A stretch of 64,000 nucleotides of DNA from Paulinella micropora (lineage: Eukaryota; Cercozoa; Imbricatea; Euglyphida). The DNA lies in assembly GCA_009731375.1 (NCBI GenBank), contig BJOX01000148.1:102037-166036 (forward strand), given 5' to 3'. This document shows positions 1 to 10,090 of the stretch, one piece after another. The number at the start of each line of letters is the position of its first letter. The first letter of the stretch is position 1. Under the pieces are notes generated by a model, which did no database searches, was not told the origin of the DNA, and was given only the letters and a program-made list of their open reading frames with translations. A program made the translations under genes and the position numbers.

Positions 1-1123
1 GGGGCCGTCGAACTGGAGAACGGATGAGGCTGGAATGCCTTGTTTGGAAGGCTTAGGGCGGTAGACGGAGGCTGTGTCGCCTACTTTCCATTCCTTGACA
101 GCCTTGCGGCGGCCTTTGTTCTTTTGAGCGACGGACCGGGCGCGCGTAACGGTGGTGTACGCGCTGACATAGGCTGTGACAGCGGTGCGGGCGCTGTTCA
201 GCAAAGCGATCTGATCTGCGGACTGGAGTGACAGTGTCGGTGCGGCGTCGAGTGCGGCGCTGGAGGCGGTGGCGCGGGCGTTGACTATCTCTGGAGAGTC
301 GAAGAAGTCTAACGTGCAGCGGGGCTTGCGGGCAAGCATTCCTTCGAACGCGGTGGTGCCGGTCGCTGTAGATACGTATGTGTTCTGAGCGAAGGAAAGA
401 GAAGGGATGATGCTGGGCCAGTTAGTCTTTTCTGCTTTGGGCAGAGACTGGACTGCTGTGCGGATAGCCTTGTGGCGGCATTCGACGTAGCCAAGTTGAT
501 GATGCGAGTAGGGCGCGGTGGTGAGCCATTCGAGGCCGGCTACGCTGCAAAATTGTTTGGCCAACGTACCGATGAAAGAACTATGGTAGTCGGAGAAGAT
601 GGATTCCGGAAAACCAAAGATGTAGGCCCAACGGTTGAGTATGAGCTCCACAGTTTCTTCCGCAGATGTGGACTTGCATGGGATAAACTGGAGGAATCCC
701 GAGAAGAGATCGACAATTGTCAAGATGTACTGAGAGGCGACGCCGGGGATGCCGATGTGGACATGGTCGAGACCGATGCCCTGTCCTTGATGTGTCCACG
801 TTAACGATGAGTAGCGGCCGTGGTTAAGGGTCAGGCGGGCGTGGACCAATTGGCAAAAGTGGCAGTCGCGGAGGGCGGCGAGGATGTCAAGATGCATGAT
901 GTCCGTACCGTCAGTACGGAACCAAACGTAGCCCTCCTTGATGAAAGGGACGAGCGTCGGCGCTTTAGCGTGGTTCTGCATGAGATGTGCGTAGTTAATA
1001 AGGGGACGGCGCAGCTCTTCTGGAACGTAAACCTTGACGGAGGACTGTTCGGGGTCGGTTGAGACAGCGATGCCTTGTCGTAGGGTCAGCTCGATGGGGC
1101 CGGCAGAGACGGAGGGTGAGCCG
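1..1123 (-). pseudogene. Retroelement integrase (partial)
   Basis: Reading the minus strand across frames shows an HHCC zinc module (His pair around 1000-900, CHFC pair near 865) and then an rve-type catalytic core. The second acidic position is in a SDYHSSF motif near 590, matching the usual SDxGxxF, and the Glu is in the YVECRHK motif near 480. Downstream residues are basic and reach the window edge without a stop, so the C-terminus is missing. It continues the same polyprotein as the RNase H upstream; a 14-bp tandem duplication near 1213-1244 shifts the frame between them. It would insert the cDNA of the element into host DNA. Confidence 0.7.
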
Positions 1124-2086
1124 TCAGTCCAGAGAGGGGCCGTGAGTCCGTCTTGTCGTTGCGCGTTGATGATTTCTTGGCGGGTGACGCGCTGCGCGTG
1201 CGATGTGGCGACAAGTGGATAGATGTAGTGGATAGATGTAGTGCTGTTCCATACCAAGTCCGTGGACCAGCCAGACGAGATTGTCGTCGAGGAACAAGAT
1301 CTTGCGGCATTGTTCGACGATCTTCTGTGGAAGAGTGTCATCGGGGACGCGATGGACCAAGTCCTGAGGCATAAGCAGTGCGAACGGTTTGCGGAGAGCG
1401 AACATGTCGCGAGCAACCATTGGAGAGCGTTCGGCTGTGGGAATGATGATGGCCAAGTCCCATCGGGCCTGAATGCTGCGCAGTGTTGGGCCGCCGCGTA
1501 GGATTCGACACGAGAGTGACTTGAGTCGAGTATCCAGGGCTGCGTGCGTACCTTCGACTGCTAACCAAAGGGTAGAGCCTGCTCGAGGGGTCGGAATGGT
1601 GGATAGAAGCTGGAGGGTTGCATCGGCTTCGCCAATGAGGGTAGGCTGGCCGGGGGCTATGCATGGGACGCGTGACAGACCGTCGGGGAGTTGATTCTGC
1701 TTACCGGGAAGGTACTCGACCTTGAAGCGGATAGTCTGAAGGTTCTCCAAGACCCAGTTTACAACCATGGGGCTGCGAGCGTGCCATAGCCATAAGAGGG
1801 GCCGGTGGTCGGTGACGATGGTGAGCTCGTGATCGCTGGCATCGATGTAGTAGCGGCATTGTTGGATACCGTAGATGACGCCGTAGGCTTCACGAACGTA
1901 GGTTGCCCATCGTGTCTGCGTGTCTGTGAACTTCTGTGAGAAGTACTGTATAACCGGAGCGTTGCGCTCTGGACCACTGTGTAGAATGCCTATCTGGCTA
2001 GCATCCGTCCGGAGGTAGAGTCGTTGTGATGGCTCGTACTTGACCAGGATGGGAAGCGTAGTGAGGACACGGCGGAGCTTTCTCAT
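1124..2086 (-). pseudogene. Retroelement RNase H domain
   Basis: Gypsy-type RNase H. Visible landmarks are LYLRTDAS (first catalytic Asp), REAYGVIYGIQQCRYYI, the TDHRPLLWL motif and the PGKQNQLPDGLSR signature that closes the domain. The frame begins at a Met just after a frameshift from the RT frame: the RT frame ends at 2097 while the conserved linker reads on in this frame, with a run of Cs/Gs near 2115-2125 as the likely indel site. The last ~30 residues are out of frame relative to the integrase. It would degrade the RNA strand of the RNA:DNA hybrid during reverse transcription. Confidence 0.82.
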
Positions 2087-2096
2087 GCATTTCCGC

Positions 2097-3335
2097 TCAG
2101 CCTGGGTCAGGTAGGGGGCACCTGGCGTGAGTGGACTTGAGGAGATTGGTGAGGGGTGCCACCAGTCGAGAATAGTCAGGGATATGGGCCTGGATGAAGT
2201 TGGTCATACCTAAGACTGATCTGACTTCCGAAACGTTGGAAGGGTCGGCCAACTTGAGAATGGCGTCGACCTTGGATGTATCTGCTGCGATACCCTTCTT
2301 GCTGCAGCGCTTTCCCAAAATGATGAGTTCCCGATAGCCTAAGCGTAGTTTCCGGGCCGAACCGTGGAGGCCGGAGTCTCGCATAGCCAAGAAGATGGAT
2401 CGGAGCTCGCGAAGATGGGTGTCGAAGTCGTCTGAGCCGTCTGTGACGTCGTCGAGGTAAGCGGAGGCGGATATGTTCCAAAAGTCCAGATGGTTGAAGG
2501 ACTTATCCATGGCGCGTTGGAAATCTCCCGGGGCGCGGTGAACACCTTGGGGCATGAAATTTGGAACTAGGAGTCCTAATGGTGTCCAAACGGCGAGAAT
2601 GTCGCGGCTGCCGTCATCTGGATTGAGTCGCAGATGCGTAAAGCAGTCGACCATGTCGATGGTGCTGAGATAGTGCCATCCCGCGAAGCGCTCGCGGTAT
2701 TGGTCTGGGTTGGGTAGACCCGGCACAGGCAGGTGGAGGTTGTCGTTGGCAGCGCGGTAGTCGTAGACGTTGCGGATGTCGCGGATGACTGCTTTCGCTA
2801 GGTCTTCGAACTTTCCCACAGGGCAGGCTCGACTAGCCCAGGCACAGTTTGCTAAGGCCATGGACCAGAGGCCAGACGCGAGGGCGTCTGTTGCCCATCC
2901 TTTGAGATATTGGTGTACCGCCGGAGTCTAATTCGGGCATTGAACCGCGATTGGTTTGGCTCCTGGTTTGAGTACCAATGATACCACTGTGTGGTTGAAG
3001 ACACCTGCTTTGTTCTGGAAAACATCGTCGAATTCTCCGAGGAGGGCCCATAGGAGTCGTTGTTGTTCCGCAGTGAGGTCAGGGTTGATGACTTCAGGTG
3101 CGTATTTGGGCGCAGGCGGAGCGGTGAGCTGAATGGCCTGTTTGTCTAAAAAGTCGCGGCAAAGTCTCTCTGAAATGAGAAGCCAAGGGGTAGGTTGTGT
3201 ACCGCTTATTGTTGTTGCTGTACAGTAAAGCATGCGCGCATCCGAACATGTGGAAGCGAAGTCCGCCATGAGCGGGCTGAAATGCGGAGCGTCTTCTACG
3301 AAGAAAGCTGTCATCTCTTGTTGCGTGCGGGCCAT
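2097..3335 (-). pseudogene. Retroelement reverse transcriptase
   Basis: Two minus-strand segments, 3335-2928 and 2861-2097, form one RT. The N-terminal part has the LLGEFDDVFQNKAG and LVLKPGAKPIA motifs typical of the region before gypsy RT fingers. The second part has STIDMVDCFTHLRL (motif A Asp), a QGVHRAPGDFQRAMD stretch, and the catalytic SAYLDDV (YxDD box), then the thumb region ILGKRCSKKGI and RSVLGMTNFI. An in-frame TAG at 2928-2930 separates the segments, and a frameshift near 2120 separates the RT from RNase H. The active site looks intact but the reading frame is not. Confidence 0.82.
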
Positions 3336-3395
3336 TCGAAAAGGATCAGGAGGTGAGACTAGAACCGTATCTGGAGAGGGCCCCAGATTTGGTTG

Positions 3396-6068
3396 TCACT
3401 CCCGACCCTGTTTGTTATTCAATCGTTCGTGTAGTCCGGTACCAGGCCGAGCATTCATGTAGAAGTGGCGGCGCTGCGTCGGAGCTGCAGGACGATGCTG
3501 CGGGCGCGGAGGTGGCTTATGACGGGAATCATACGGGCGCCTCCAAGGTATCGGATCGGGTTTGGCGGAGTAGCCTTGTCGGTTGGTCCGATATGCCTGG
3601 TTGGGCCGGGGTATGCAGTCAACGGCCGGCGGTCGATGGGTCCGCTTGGCGCCTTGGACACGTTTGCAGTGCTTCTTGTAGCGAGGGCGGCCACCAAGAC
3701 TGCTGTGGAATGCTGGTCGAGCTGGTCGCGGCTTGTACTTTCGCGCTGCGGGAGCGCGAGTCGCACCGGTGTGGTTGCAACCGCCGTAGCCGCACTTACA
3801 CCACAGTCGGTGAGCCCGTGTAAGTTGAAGTGCTTGCGACGCGAAGATGTCGTGTGGGACATCGTATGCGAACTGATTGCAATCGAGAGATGGCATGGTA
3901 TCTATTGAATACCGAACAGGATCCACACTATGTTTCCCTTTGTAGACTAGTTCAGCAAGGATCTGCCAGACGCGTTCTTTGTCTGCAACGCTTTGCGCGC
4001 CGTTGATGGCTGCAGATGCGTTGGTGTACGCGCAGTCCAGAGAGTAAGGAATGATGATGTTACAATTGCTGAAGTAGTTGAGCTCGGAGAGGAGCTCCTG
4101 TCGGACGGTGGTGCGCAGACTAGGGTTGATAGCGGAAAGCTGAAACGATGGCTGCGTAGGTCGGTCAGAGGGTTTGCGACCTGAGCAGTGCTTTGCTGTG
4201 CAAATACACCATGGTGAGTGGGGTACAAGGCATGATTTGCGCGAGGCTCGGAAGGAAAAGATGCCGTCAGGGAGATCTTGTCGGATACCAGCGTCGAAGT
4301 CTGGTTCGCGTTGGAGGTAGGGGATACCCGTGCGTTGTCCGAGGTTGATCCAGAAGGCGATCTTGTGCCATAGGTGGCGTTGCCAATCCGAGTCGATGTT
4401 GTCCGTAAGATATGCTGTAGCGGCGTTGAGTCCGCCAGAGGGAACACAGCAGATCCATTCCATGTGCGCAAAATAATTGAGGTGTTTCAAAATTTTGATG
4501 CGCATGTCCGTGCGTAAGCTTGGGTTGATGGCAACAAGACGGAACATACCTGGGAAGATAGGCTGTGGGGCCGGTTCGAGCGGAGGCCATGTTGCTTGTT
4601 GTCTTGCTCGCGAACGCAGGTTCATGGAGCGGGTAGGTGCTGTCGCAGTCGTCGATGAAGAAGACGATGATGACGATGATGCGGCCGTAGGTGGCTGGCT
4701 AGTTGTCGGGCCGGTCGAATCCGGTTTTGACTCGTCGTCGTCGTCGTTTTGTCTCAAGTCTGACGTTTGCGGTCTGCAGCTTGTCTTTGGGACTCGAGGT
4801 GCAGTAGATACAGATTGGGGGTCTGCATTACTCTGAGTTGTGGGTTGCGATGCAGGGGCCGATCCGATAAAGTTGTGCGGTGCGATGCTAGAACTGCTAG
4901 AGCTCGAACTACTGGAGCTCGAACTGCTGGCGGTGGGAGCCGGCAGGAATATGTTTGCTAGTTCTGCTTCAACGTCGATCGGGTTCTGGTTGGATCCCGA
5001 TGCTCCGGTTTGTTCGGGCGGGATCGGGCTTACATCGAATCCAGGATCGATGAACATACCGAGGCGGTGTCCGATTCGGTAATGTCCGCGTGTTTCCACC
5101 GGGCTGAGCGTGTGGATCTGAAGAGGTAGATTCAGGAGGGTCTCAAATTGAAGGTCCGTTGCTGACATCTTCATTTCGCAATAAAAATGTCGGAGGCGAT
5201 CCGCAGTTTCGGGTGACTTCAGGTTGATCCAGCGTCCTGTGGGGGTGTGACGGTCTTTCGGCAGCGCCGTGAGGGCCTTTCCTTCTTCCCATCTCCGGTT
5301 GTGAGGATTGGGGTGGAAGTTGGTCTGCTTGCGGACGCATGGTACACCTGTAGGGTAACCTTTCAGACGCCTCTCTCGTGAATACGGATTCATGATATCA
5401 GTATGACACGGGGTAGTGCCCGTAGGATGGTGAACAACGTGGGTCTCACGGCTGTGGCATTTGCCGGTTTGGCTGGCAATGAGATATATAGCGATTTGAG
5501 CTAAAATCCAGATCGCGTTGTCGCATCGCATGTAGTGGAAGGTAGTAGGTTTTTCTCCGAGGTCGGCGACGCCTGATTGGTGGTCGTCCGCCCACTGAGG
5601 GCATCGTCGCAGGTATTCGGCCAATTCGTGAGCGTCTCTCTTCTTGTCCAATGAACACCTACCCGTAGTGGTAGTTATTCCACCCGTCAAATTCGACCAA
5701 TTGTTTTGGAGGATGTCGGTGAAAAAGTCTTTATCACTACCGTGTGTGTAGTAAATGCTCAAGGAGCTGTCTTGGAAGTAGCTCCGTGGGAGATCGACGG
5801 TGCAGAGGTAGCTGCGTTCACGTACTGGTAACCCGTGGATGTCGTAGTAGGCGTCGGAAGCGGTGATCTTCAGCCAGATGGGGTCAATGCATGGGAGTCG
5901 ATGGAAATAGTGTTGTTGTGCAAAAAAGCGTTCTCGAGTCGGAAGCTTGAACGAGTGACGTTCGTGTGTTGCGGTACCAAATCCAGGAGCCATGGTGAGT
6001 TGACCTATAGTCGGAGTCTCCATGCAGTTCCATGGGAAAAGCAATTCGCCTTCGGCGAGCGAGTCCAT
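3396..6068 (-). CDS. Large Ser-rich retroelement protein with tandem CxC domain repeat
   Basis: 890-codon open frame lying between protease and RT, where ordinary gypsy elements have little or nothing. Two homologous ~120-residue units sit in tandem: roughly residues 505-625 and 640-765. Each starts with an INPSLRT motif and a helical stretch ending LNYF, and each ends with a Cys cluster (WCICTAKHC and WCKCGYGGCNH), which could bind zinc. Poly-Ser runs separate blocks near residues 380-395 and 465-475, and the C-terminus is Arg/Pro-rich. The frame follows on from the 7119-5884 frame after a shift near 6060. I do not recognise the family; a nucleic-acid or capsid role is only a guess. Confidence 0.55.
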   Translation of the reverse strand: MDSLAEGELLFPWNCMETPTIGQLTMAPGFGTATHERHSFKLPTRERFFAQQHYFHRLPCIDPIWLKITASDAYYDIHGLPVRERSYLCTVDLPRSYFQDSSLSIYYTHGSDKDFFTDILQNNWSNLTGGITTTTGRCSLDKKRDAHELAEYLRRCPQWADDHQSGVADLGEKPTTFHYMRCDNAIWILAQIAIYLIASQTGKCHSRETHVVHHPTGTTPCHTDIMNPYSRERRLKGYPTGVPCVRKQTNFHPNPHNRRWEEGKALTALPKDRHTPTGRWINLKSPETADRLRHFYCEMKMSATDLQFETLLNLPLQIHTLSPVETRGHYRIGHRLGMFIDPGFDVSPIPPEQTGASGSNQNPIDVEAELANIFLPAPTASSSSSSSSSSSSSSIAPHNFIGSAPASQPTTQSNADPQSVSTAPRVPKTSCRPQTSDLRQNDDDDESKPDSTGPTTSQPPTAASSSSSSSSSTTATAPTRSMNLRSRARQQATWPPLEPAPQPIFPGMFRLVAINPSLRTDMRIKILKHLNYFAHMEWICCVPSGGLNAATAYLTDNIDSDWQRHLWHKIAFWINLGQRTGIPYLQREPDFDAGIRQDLPDGIFSFRASRKSCLVPHSPWCICTAKHCSGRKPSDRPTQPSFQLSAINPSLRTTVRQELLSELNYFSNCNIIIPYSLDCAYTNASAAINGAQSVADKERVWQILAELVYKGKHSVDPVRYSIDTMPSLDCNQFAYDVPHDIFASQALQLTRAHRLWCKCGYGGCNHTGATRAPAARKYKPRPARPAFHSSLGGRPRYKKHCKRVQGAKRTHRPPAVDCIPRPNQAYRTNRQGYSAKPDPIPWRRPYDSRHKPPPRPQHRPAAPTQRRHFYMNARPGTGLHERLNNKQGRE

Positions 6069-7119
6069 GATGAATGAGTCCCAAGTGCGATGATGCTTTG
6101 TATCCCCATGGGCGATGGGTCTCGTGATATCGCATGCCGATATCGAAATAATCCACGTCTCCGGTGGGCTCCACGTGACGTCCGATGAGGGCCGTGCACA
6201 AAATTTGTGCCTGGCTTCGTCCGTGGACCGGGCCGAAGTGGAAGATTGTTGCCGACTGACTGAATTCTCGAAAGTCCTTCATCACTTTGGCGCCAAAGGG
6301 GTGATTGAGGAGTTTTTCGAGTTTTTCCTTAGTCATCGTAGTTCTTGCGGATCGAGTAAGACGATGTCGACTGGGGACTCTGACAAGACAGAGAGCTTCC
6401 GTGTTGACAACGCCTTTCGCTGTGACGCCTTCATCAAGAAGAAGCATTCCCAACGTGATGTTGTTGAATGTCTCAGGGTCCATCTCGTGGGGCGTGTTGC
6501 GTGGCGGCCAGTAGTGTTGCATCAGGCGCGTAGGTGCGTCGCGGCTGAGACCGTACGTAGCGTCCACGAATGTGACTTCAGGATCTCCCCAGCGAGTGTT
6601 TCCGTACAATTTGCGCGGATCAGTACGTATGTAGATACGACTATACCGGGTGCGTGGAAGGGCTGTGGAAGATGATGATGATGATGGGCTAGAGGTCGAA
6701 GTCGAGGTTGTACTCGAAGATGAACTTGAAAGCGAACTCGATGATGAACTTGATGACGAACTTGAGAGTGGGATTGAGGATGAACTTGCAGACGAGCTTG
6801 ATGACGAACTCGAGGACGAACTTGAGGGCGGATTCGATACCGCATTCCACGGGAGGAATGTTCGTGCCAAGAGCGGATACGCGATGAAGTTATAGTGGTC
6901 TATAAACGGATAAAACATGCGTGTCGTCGTTTTCCATTGGATGTTGTTCACGGGTGACGGAACAAGGTAGGTTTCATGGGTGTCGTTTGCTGTGTTCAAT
7001 AGTGCTCGTTCCACGCGGGGGTGGTCCAATCGTGTGCTGTGCGAGTTTGAACTGTGTCCGGCCATAGTCCTTGGCTGGTGAGCAGTTGTTCTGGAATCCA
7101 GTAACCAAGATGTGGGCAT
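5884..7119 (-). CDS. Retroelement polyprotein segment, Ser-rich, unknown
   Basis: 411-codon frame overlapping its neighbours at both ends. The middle is genuine-looking coding sequence: a hydrophobic stretch, then ~60 residues dominated by Ser with Thr (6840-6660), then a globular-looking region with TRWGDPEVTFVDATYGLS and LLNHPFGAKVMKDFREFS. The first ~40 and last ~55 residues read out of frame relative to the frames ending at 6996 and beginning at 6068, so this is the central piece of one long polyprotein with frameshifts near 7000 and 6060. No recognised domain. Confidence 0.45.
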   Translation of the reverse strand: MPTSWLLDSRTTAHQPRTMAGHSSNSHSTRLDHPRVERALLNTANDTHETYLVPSPVNNIQWKTTTRMFYPFIDHYNFIAYPLLARTFLPWNAVSNPPSSSSSSSSSSSSASSSSIPLSSSSSSSSSSSLSSSSSSTTSTSTSSPSSSSSSTALPRTRYSRIYIRTDPRKLYGNTRWGDPEVTFVDATYGLSRDAPTRLMQHYWPPRNTPHEMDPETFNNITLGMLLLDEGVTAKGVVNTEALCLVRVPSRHRLTRSARTTMTKEKLEKLLNHPFGAKVMKDFREFSQSATIFHFGPVHGRSQAQILCTALIGRHVEPTGDVDYFDIGMRYHETHRPWGYKASSHLGLIHHGLARRRRIAFPMELHGDSDYRSTHHGSWIWYRNTRTSLVQASDSRTLFCTTTLFPSTPMH

Positions 7120-9290
7120 CTAGGATATGTACCGGCGAAGCAACTGGATCCTATGGTCGGAAAGTAATTTGCGTATATCTCTTTTACAATCCAAATGTCC
7201 TCGTCCATGTCAGGTACGGGTTTACCTTCGGTCGGGCGTAGCCATATGTCTGGTACGGGGCGGACCGGGTGATACGTCGTAGGCGGGGCTGCTCCTGTGC
7301 TATGGATCGTAGTCGGAGTTTGGAATTGAGCTCGACGGAGTTGAGTGGGGTCTCCAATCTGAGCGCGAGTGTTTGGTGTAGTCGGTCCAGCTTCGAATCC
7401 GCCGAGGGCACGTGGACTGTCCAAGCGGATTGGTCCCGGTGAGGAAGGTGCGTCCTGCATAGAGGGCGATATCGAGATTCTCCGCCGCGGGTTGCGTCGT
7501 TCGAGAATGGGTCGCGTGGATCCAAGGGGCGATGGTGCCGCTGTTTGATCAGCGAGGTCGGGAATCTCTTCATGCGTGCCGGTTTGTACTGGCAGTGGCG
7601 GTAGTGATTCCGATCTCTCTTGGAGGATCTCAACAAGGTCGCGGCTGATCTGGCTTACCGTCCTACAGTCGGCGATCGTCGGGGCTGTCAAACCGGGTTC
7701 TGGCGCAGACGGCGATGACGAAGGCTGTTCTGAGCTGGTCGGTAGAGGCGATGTCGATGGGATGTCCGCGGATTGTTGGTTCAAACGCGAGGCGGGTGGC
7801 GCCGATGTTGATATCGCTCTCGAGGATGAAGACGAAGATGATGACGATGATGCTGATGCTATCGATGCAGGTGATGCCGATGATGCATAGCTCAATGAGC
7901 GTCTCGTCTGTGGGTCTCTATCTGGAGAACTCGCCATCAGATGTCGCTCCAGGTCGTCTTCTCTCTTCATAGCAGAAGTCAGCCACCATTCTGCCGTTCC
8001 GGGTATCGGTTGGGCCTGGGATGATGGTGTATCTGCCCACTGGTGATGCGGTCCGCTAGGGGTTGGGGTAGCGGTCGCGGCTGCTTGCGGTGTCGAAGAT
8101 TCCTCTGGGTTCGAAGATAAGGCTATTTTCTGACGTTTAGAAGGAGGTGTGCTCTTCTGTTCTTGCTTCAAAGGTGCAGAACGGGTGCGGTGGGCGATGT
8201 GTGACGCTTGCGACGGTGTAGGAGGGCCGGACTTGCTGTCCTCTTCCTCTTCCTCGTCGTCTTCCTCTTCGTCGTCCTCTTCGTCGTCCTCCTCTTCGGC
8301 CTTACGCTGCTTCTCGTCGTCGGTGTCGGAGTGCCCGTCGCCGAATCTGACTTGCTCCACGTCTCCGGTGACCGGATTAGTTCGTGCTACTCGTGGGTAG
8401 CATGGCTGCCGCTTGCGAGAAGACATAAAAAGGTTTACGGTACGGCCGTAGAGATGAGCATTCGACGTGGAGAGAAGGTCGTGAGATTCCGAAGGGAGTG
8501 GTAGGCTTGGACGTTGATCGATGATCTTTTTGAATTTAGCCAACGGATAGTCACTTTCCGTCGCCAGTGATGCGGGCCGGAAGTCGTAGCTAACCGTTGC
8601 AAGTTGTAGATCGCCGATCTGTAGAGGCGTCTCGAAGAGGTGGAACTCGGTCTCGTAGACGATTTGCTTGGATGCAGGCTTCAGGGGCATGTAGTCCGTA
8701 GGCTTGATCGCTTGAGCGTCGTCGATAGAGAGGTTGAGCTGGGCTGCAACTTCGTTGGCGAGGAGTACATTCATGCCGTCAGGGAGATGACTTGAGATGT
8801 AGATGGTGATGGCGTGGAGCGGAGACGTCGGGGATGCTGAGACGAATAGCTCTATGCCTTCAGCAAGTACAGCATTAATACCCACAGATGAGCGTGCGTC
8901 AACGGGTGGGAGTGACACAATTTCAAATCCGTGGTGAAGTACCCACTCGAGGAGGGCGACTCCTTTGCAATTGCATGCCGAGTCTAAAACGCATGAGGTT
9001 TTACCGATTACTTCGTTTGTCGAGGATGGGCGCAAAGACTTGCGTACATAGATGCTCCCGCAGACGACTGTCGGAATCGTTGCGATGCGAAGTAGGCGCC
9101 GTGACTTCGAGCGCGTTGTCATGTGGAAGGCTCGGGGCTGCTGAGTGCGCTTGGCGGCCGTGGGTGGCTTCCAATTGCAATGCTTACCCTCGTCCGACAG
9201 CGTCGTTGACGAAGTTTGCACTGTTCGAGCGTGTGCTTCGGAGTTTGATTGTCCTTCAGGAATTGGTTGTGTTCCTTGCAATAGGAACAT
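6996..9290 (-). CDS. Retroelement protease-containing polyprotein segment
   Basis: 764-codon frame. Around residues 90-210 is a retropepsin-like domain: the active-site position reads CVLDSACNCKG, followed ~70 residues later by ITIYISSHLPDGMNVLL. The equivalent in the right-hand copy reads IVDTGCNTLG and IYLYISQHVPMGADILLG, so the alignment of the two copies supports the call. The Gly/Thr of the usual D-T/S-G triplet is changed to D-S-A here. After it come an acidic run (8310-8237), long Ser/Pro-rich linkers, and a C-terminal block with DIWIVKEIYANYFPTIG. It would process the polyprotein if active. Confidence 0.6.
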   Translation of the reverse strand: MFLLQGTQPIPEGQSNSEAHARTVQTSSTTLSDEGKHCNWKPPTAAKRTQQPRAFHMTTRSKSRRLLRIATIPTVVCGSIYVRKSLRPSSTNEVIGKTSCVLDSACNCKGVALLEWVLHHGFEIVSLPPVDARSSVGINAVLAEGIELFVSASPTSPLHAITIYISSHLPDGMNVLLANEVAAQLNLSIDDAQAIKPTDYMPLKPASKQIVYETEFHLFETPLQIGDLQLATVSYDFRPASLATESDYPLAKFKKIIDQRPSLPLPSESHDLLSTSNAHLYGRTVNLFMSSRKRQPCYPRVARTNPVTGDVEQVRFGDGHSDTDDEKQRKAEEEDDEEDDEEEDDEEEEEDSKSGPPTPSQASHIAHRTRSAPLKQEQKSTPPSKRQKIALSSNPEESSTPQAAATATPTPSGPHHQWADTPSSQAQPIPGTAEWWLTSAMKREDDLERHLMASSPDRDPQTRRSLSYASSASPASIASASSSSSSSSSSRAISTSAPPASRLNQQSADIPSTSPLPTSSEQPSSSPSAPEPGLTAPTIADCRTVSQISRDLVEILQERSESLPPLPVQTGTHEEIPDLADQTAAPSPLGSTRPILERRNPRRRISISPSMQDAPSSPGPIRLDSPRALGGFEAGPTTPNTRAQIGDPTQLRRAQFQTPTTIHSTGAAPPTTYHPVRPVPDIWLRPTEGKPVPDMDEDIWIVKEIYANYFPTIGSSCFAGTYPRCPHLGYWIPEQLLTSQGLWPDTVQTRTAHDWTTPAWNEHY

Positions 9291-9886
9291 GGAAGTCCGG
9301 TGAAGGGCGGGCGCTTCGGTGAGCTTGCTGCCGACTTGGTAGTCGCCGTAACCATCGAAGATTTCTTCGGAGGGATAGCGATCGCGTTGGCACCGGTGAG
9401 GGGCGGGCGTGTCGCTGTCTTCTTCGCGGCTGGAGGCGCTTTATCCATCTTGGTCCGCTTGTTGGGGCGGCCTCGATCCGGTGAGGATGTCGGTTGAGCC
9501 ATTGACATGGAATCAGCTTTACGCTTCTGCCGTGGAGGGCGGTTGGGTTCCTTGTTCTCCTGCTGCGTCGTGCGCTGTTTTTTCCTTTGGCGAGTGTCTG
9601 CCTTGACGGGTGAGTCGCGTGGGGAAGAAGAAGGCGTAGGACGGTCGCGCCATCGCCTGTTGTTGTCGGCCGTGGAGGGCTTCGTAACATTTTCCATCCA
9701 TGGCCAGTACTCTTCCATGACGTGGAGGTCAAGGGAGTCAGTCCAGGGAAGAAGGTCGGCGAGGTTGCGGGGCCAGACAATACCGGTGGTGTTGAGTATG
9801 TCTGCAGCATATCGCGTCCATCGATCGCGTTCCATAGGGGTCAGCATCCGGGATACGTCTCGAACTTGGTTCAAGTCGGCAATCAT
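9119..9886 (-). CDS. Retroelement gag-like C-terminal protein with zinc knuckle
   Basis: 255-codon frame, Lys/Arg/Pro-rich, with a zinc-knuckle-like motif near its C-terminus: C-x2-C followed by PKHTLEQC, giving a CxxC...H...C pattern. The right-hand copy has the same arrangement (CDYCQNF...NHTLEVC) and both share a GANAI-I motif about 60 residues before it. It overlaps the protease frame by about 170 bp in a different frame, as gag-pol junctions often do, although frameshift error cannot be excluded. Likely the nucleocapsid-type RNA-binding part of gag. Confidence 0.6.
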   Translation of the reverse strand: MIADLNQVRDVSRMLTPMERDRWTRYAADILNTTGIVWPRNLADLLPWTDSLDLHVMEEYWPWMENVTKPSTADNNRRWRDRPTPSSSPRDSPVKADTRQRKKQRTTQQENKEPNRPPRQKRKADSMSMAQPTSSPDRGRPNKRTKMDKAPPAAKKTATRPPLTGANAIAIPPKKSSMVTATTKSAASSPKRPPFTGLPCSYCKEHNQFLKDNQTPKHTLEQCKLRQRRCRTRVSIAIGSHPRPPSALSSPEPST

Positions 9887-10090
9887 GTACCCAGCGGTGT
9901 AGGCTGTATCGTAGCTAGTGATACATCTGTTGACATACTATTAGGCTGCGAGGCCTTCCCTCTTGAAGCGTCGAAGCTTGAGAGCTTGTAGAGCGGGTCG
10001 CTTCGTATCTCCCTTGTCCAAACGTCCTTTGAATAACTCGCGAAAGTATTCAAGGAGCATGTAGGGGATGACTTTCCAAACGCGGGTGCG

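Noticed and set aside
8149-8400. Plus-strand poly-Ser ORF
   Set aside because: Antisense of the acidic run in the protease-containing polyprotein.
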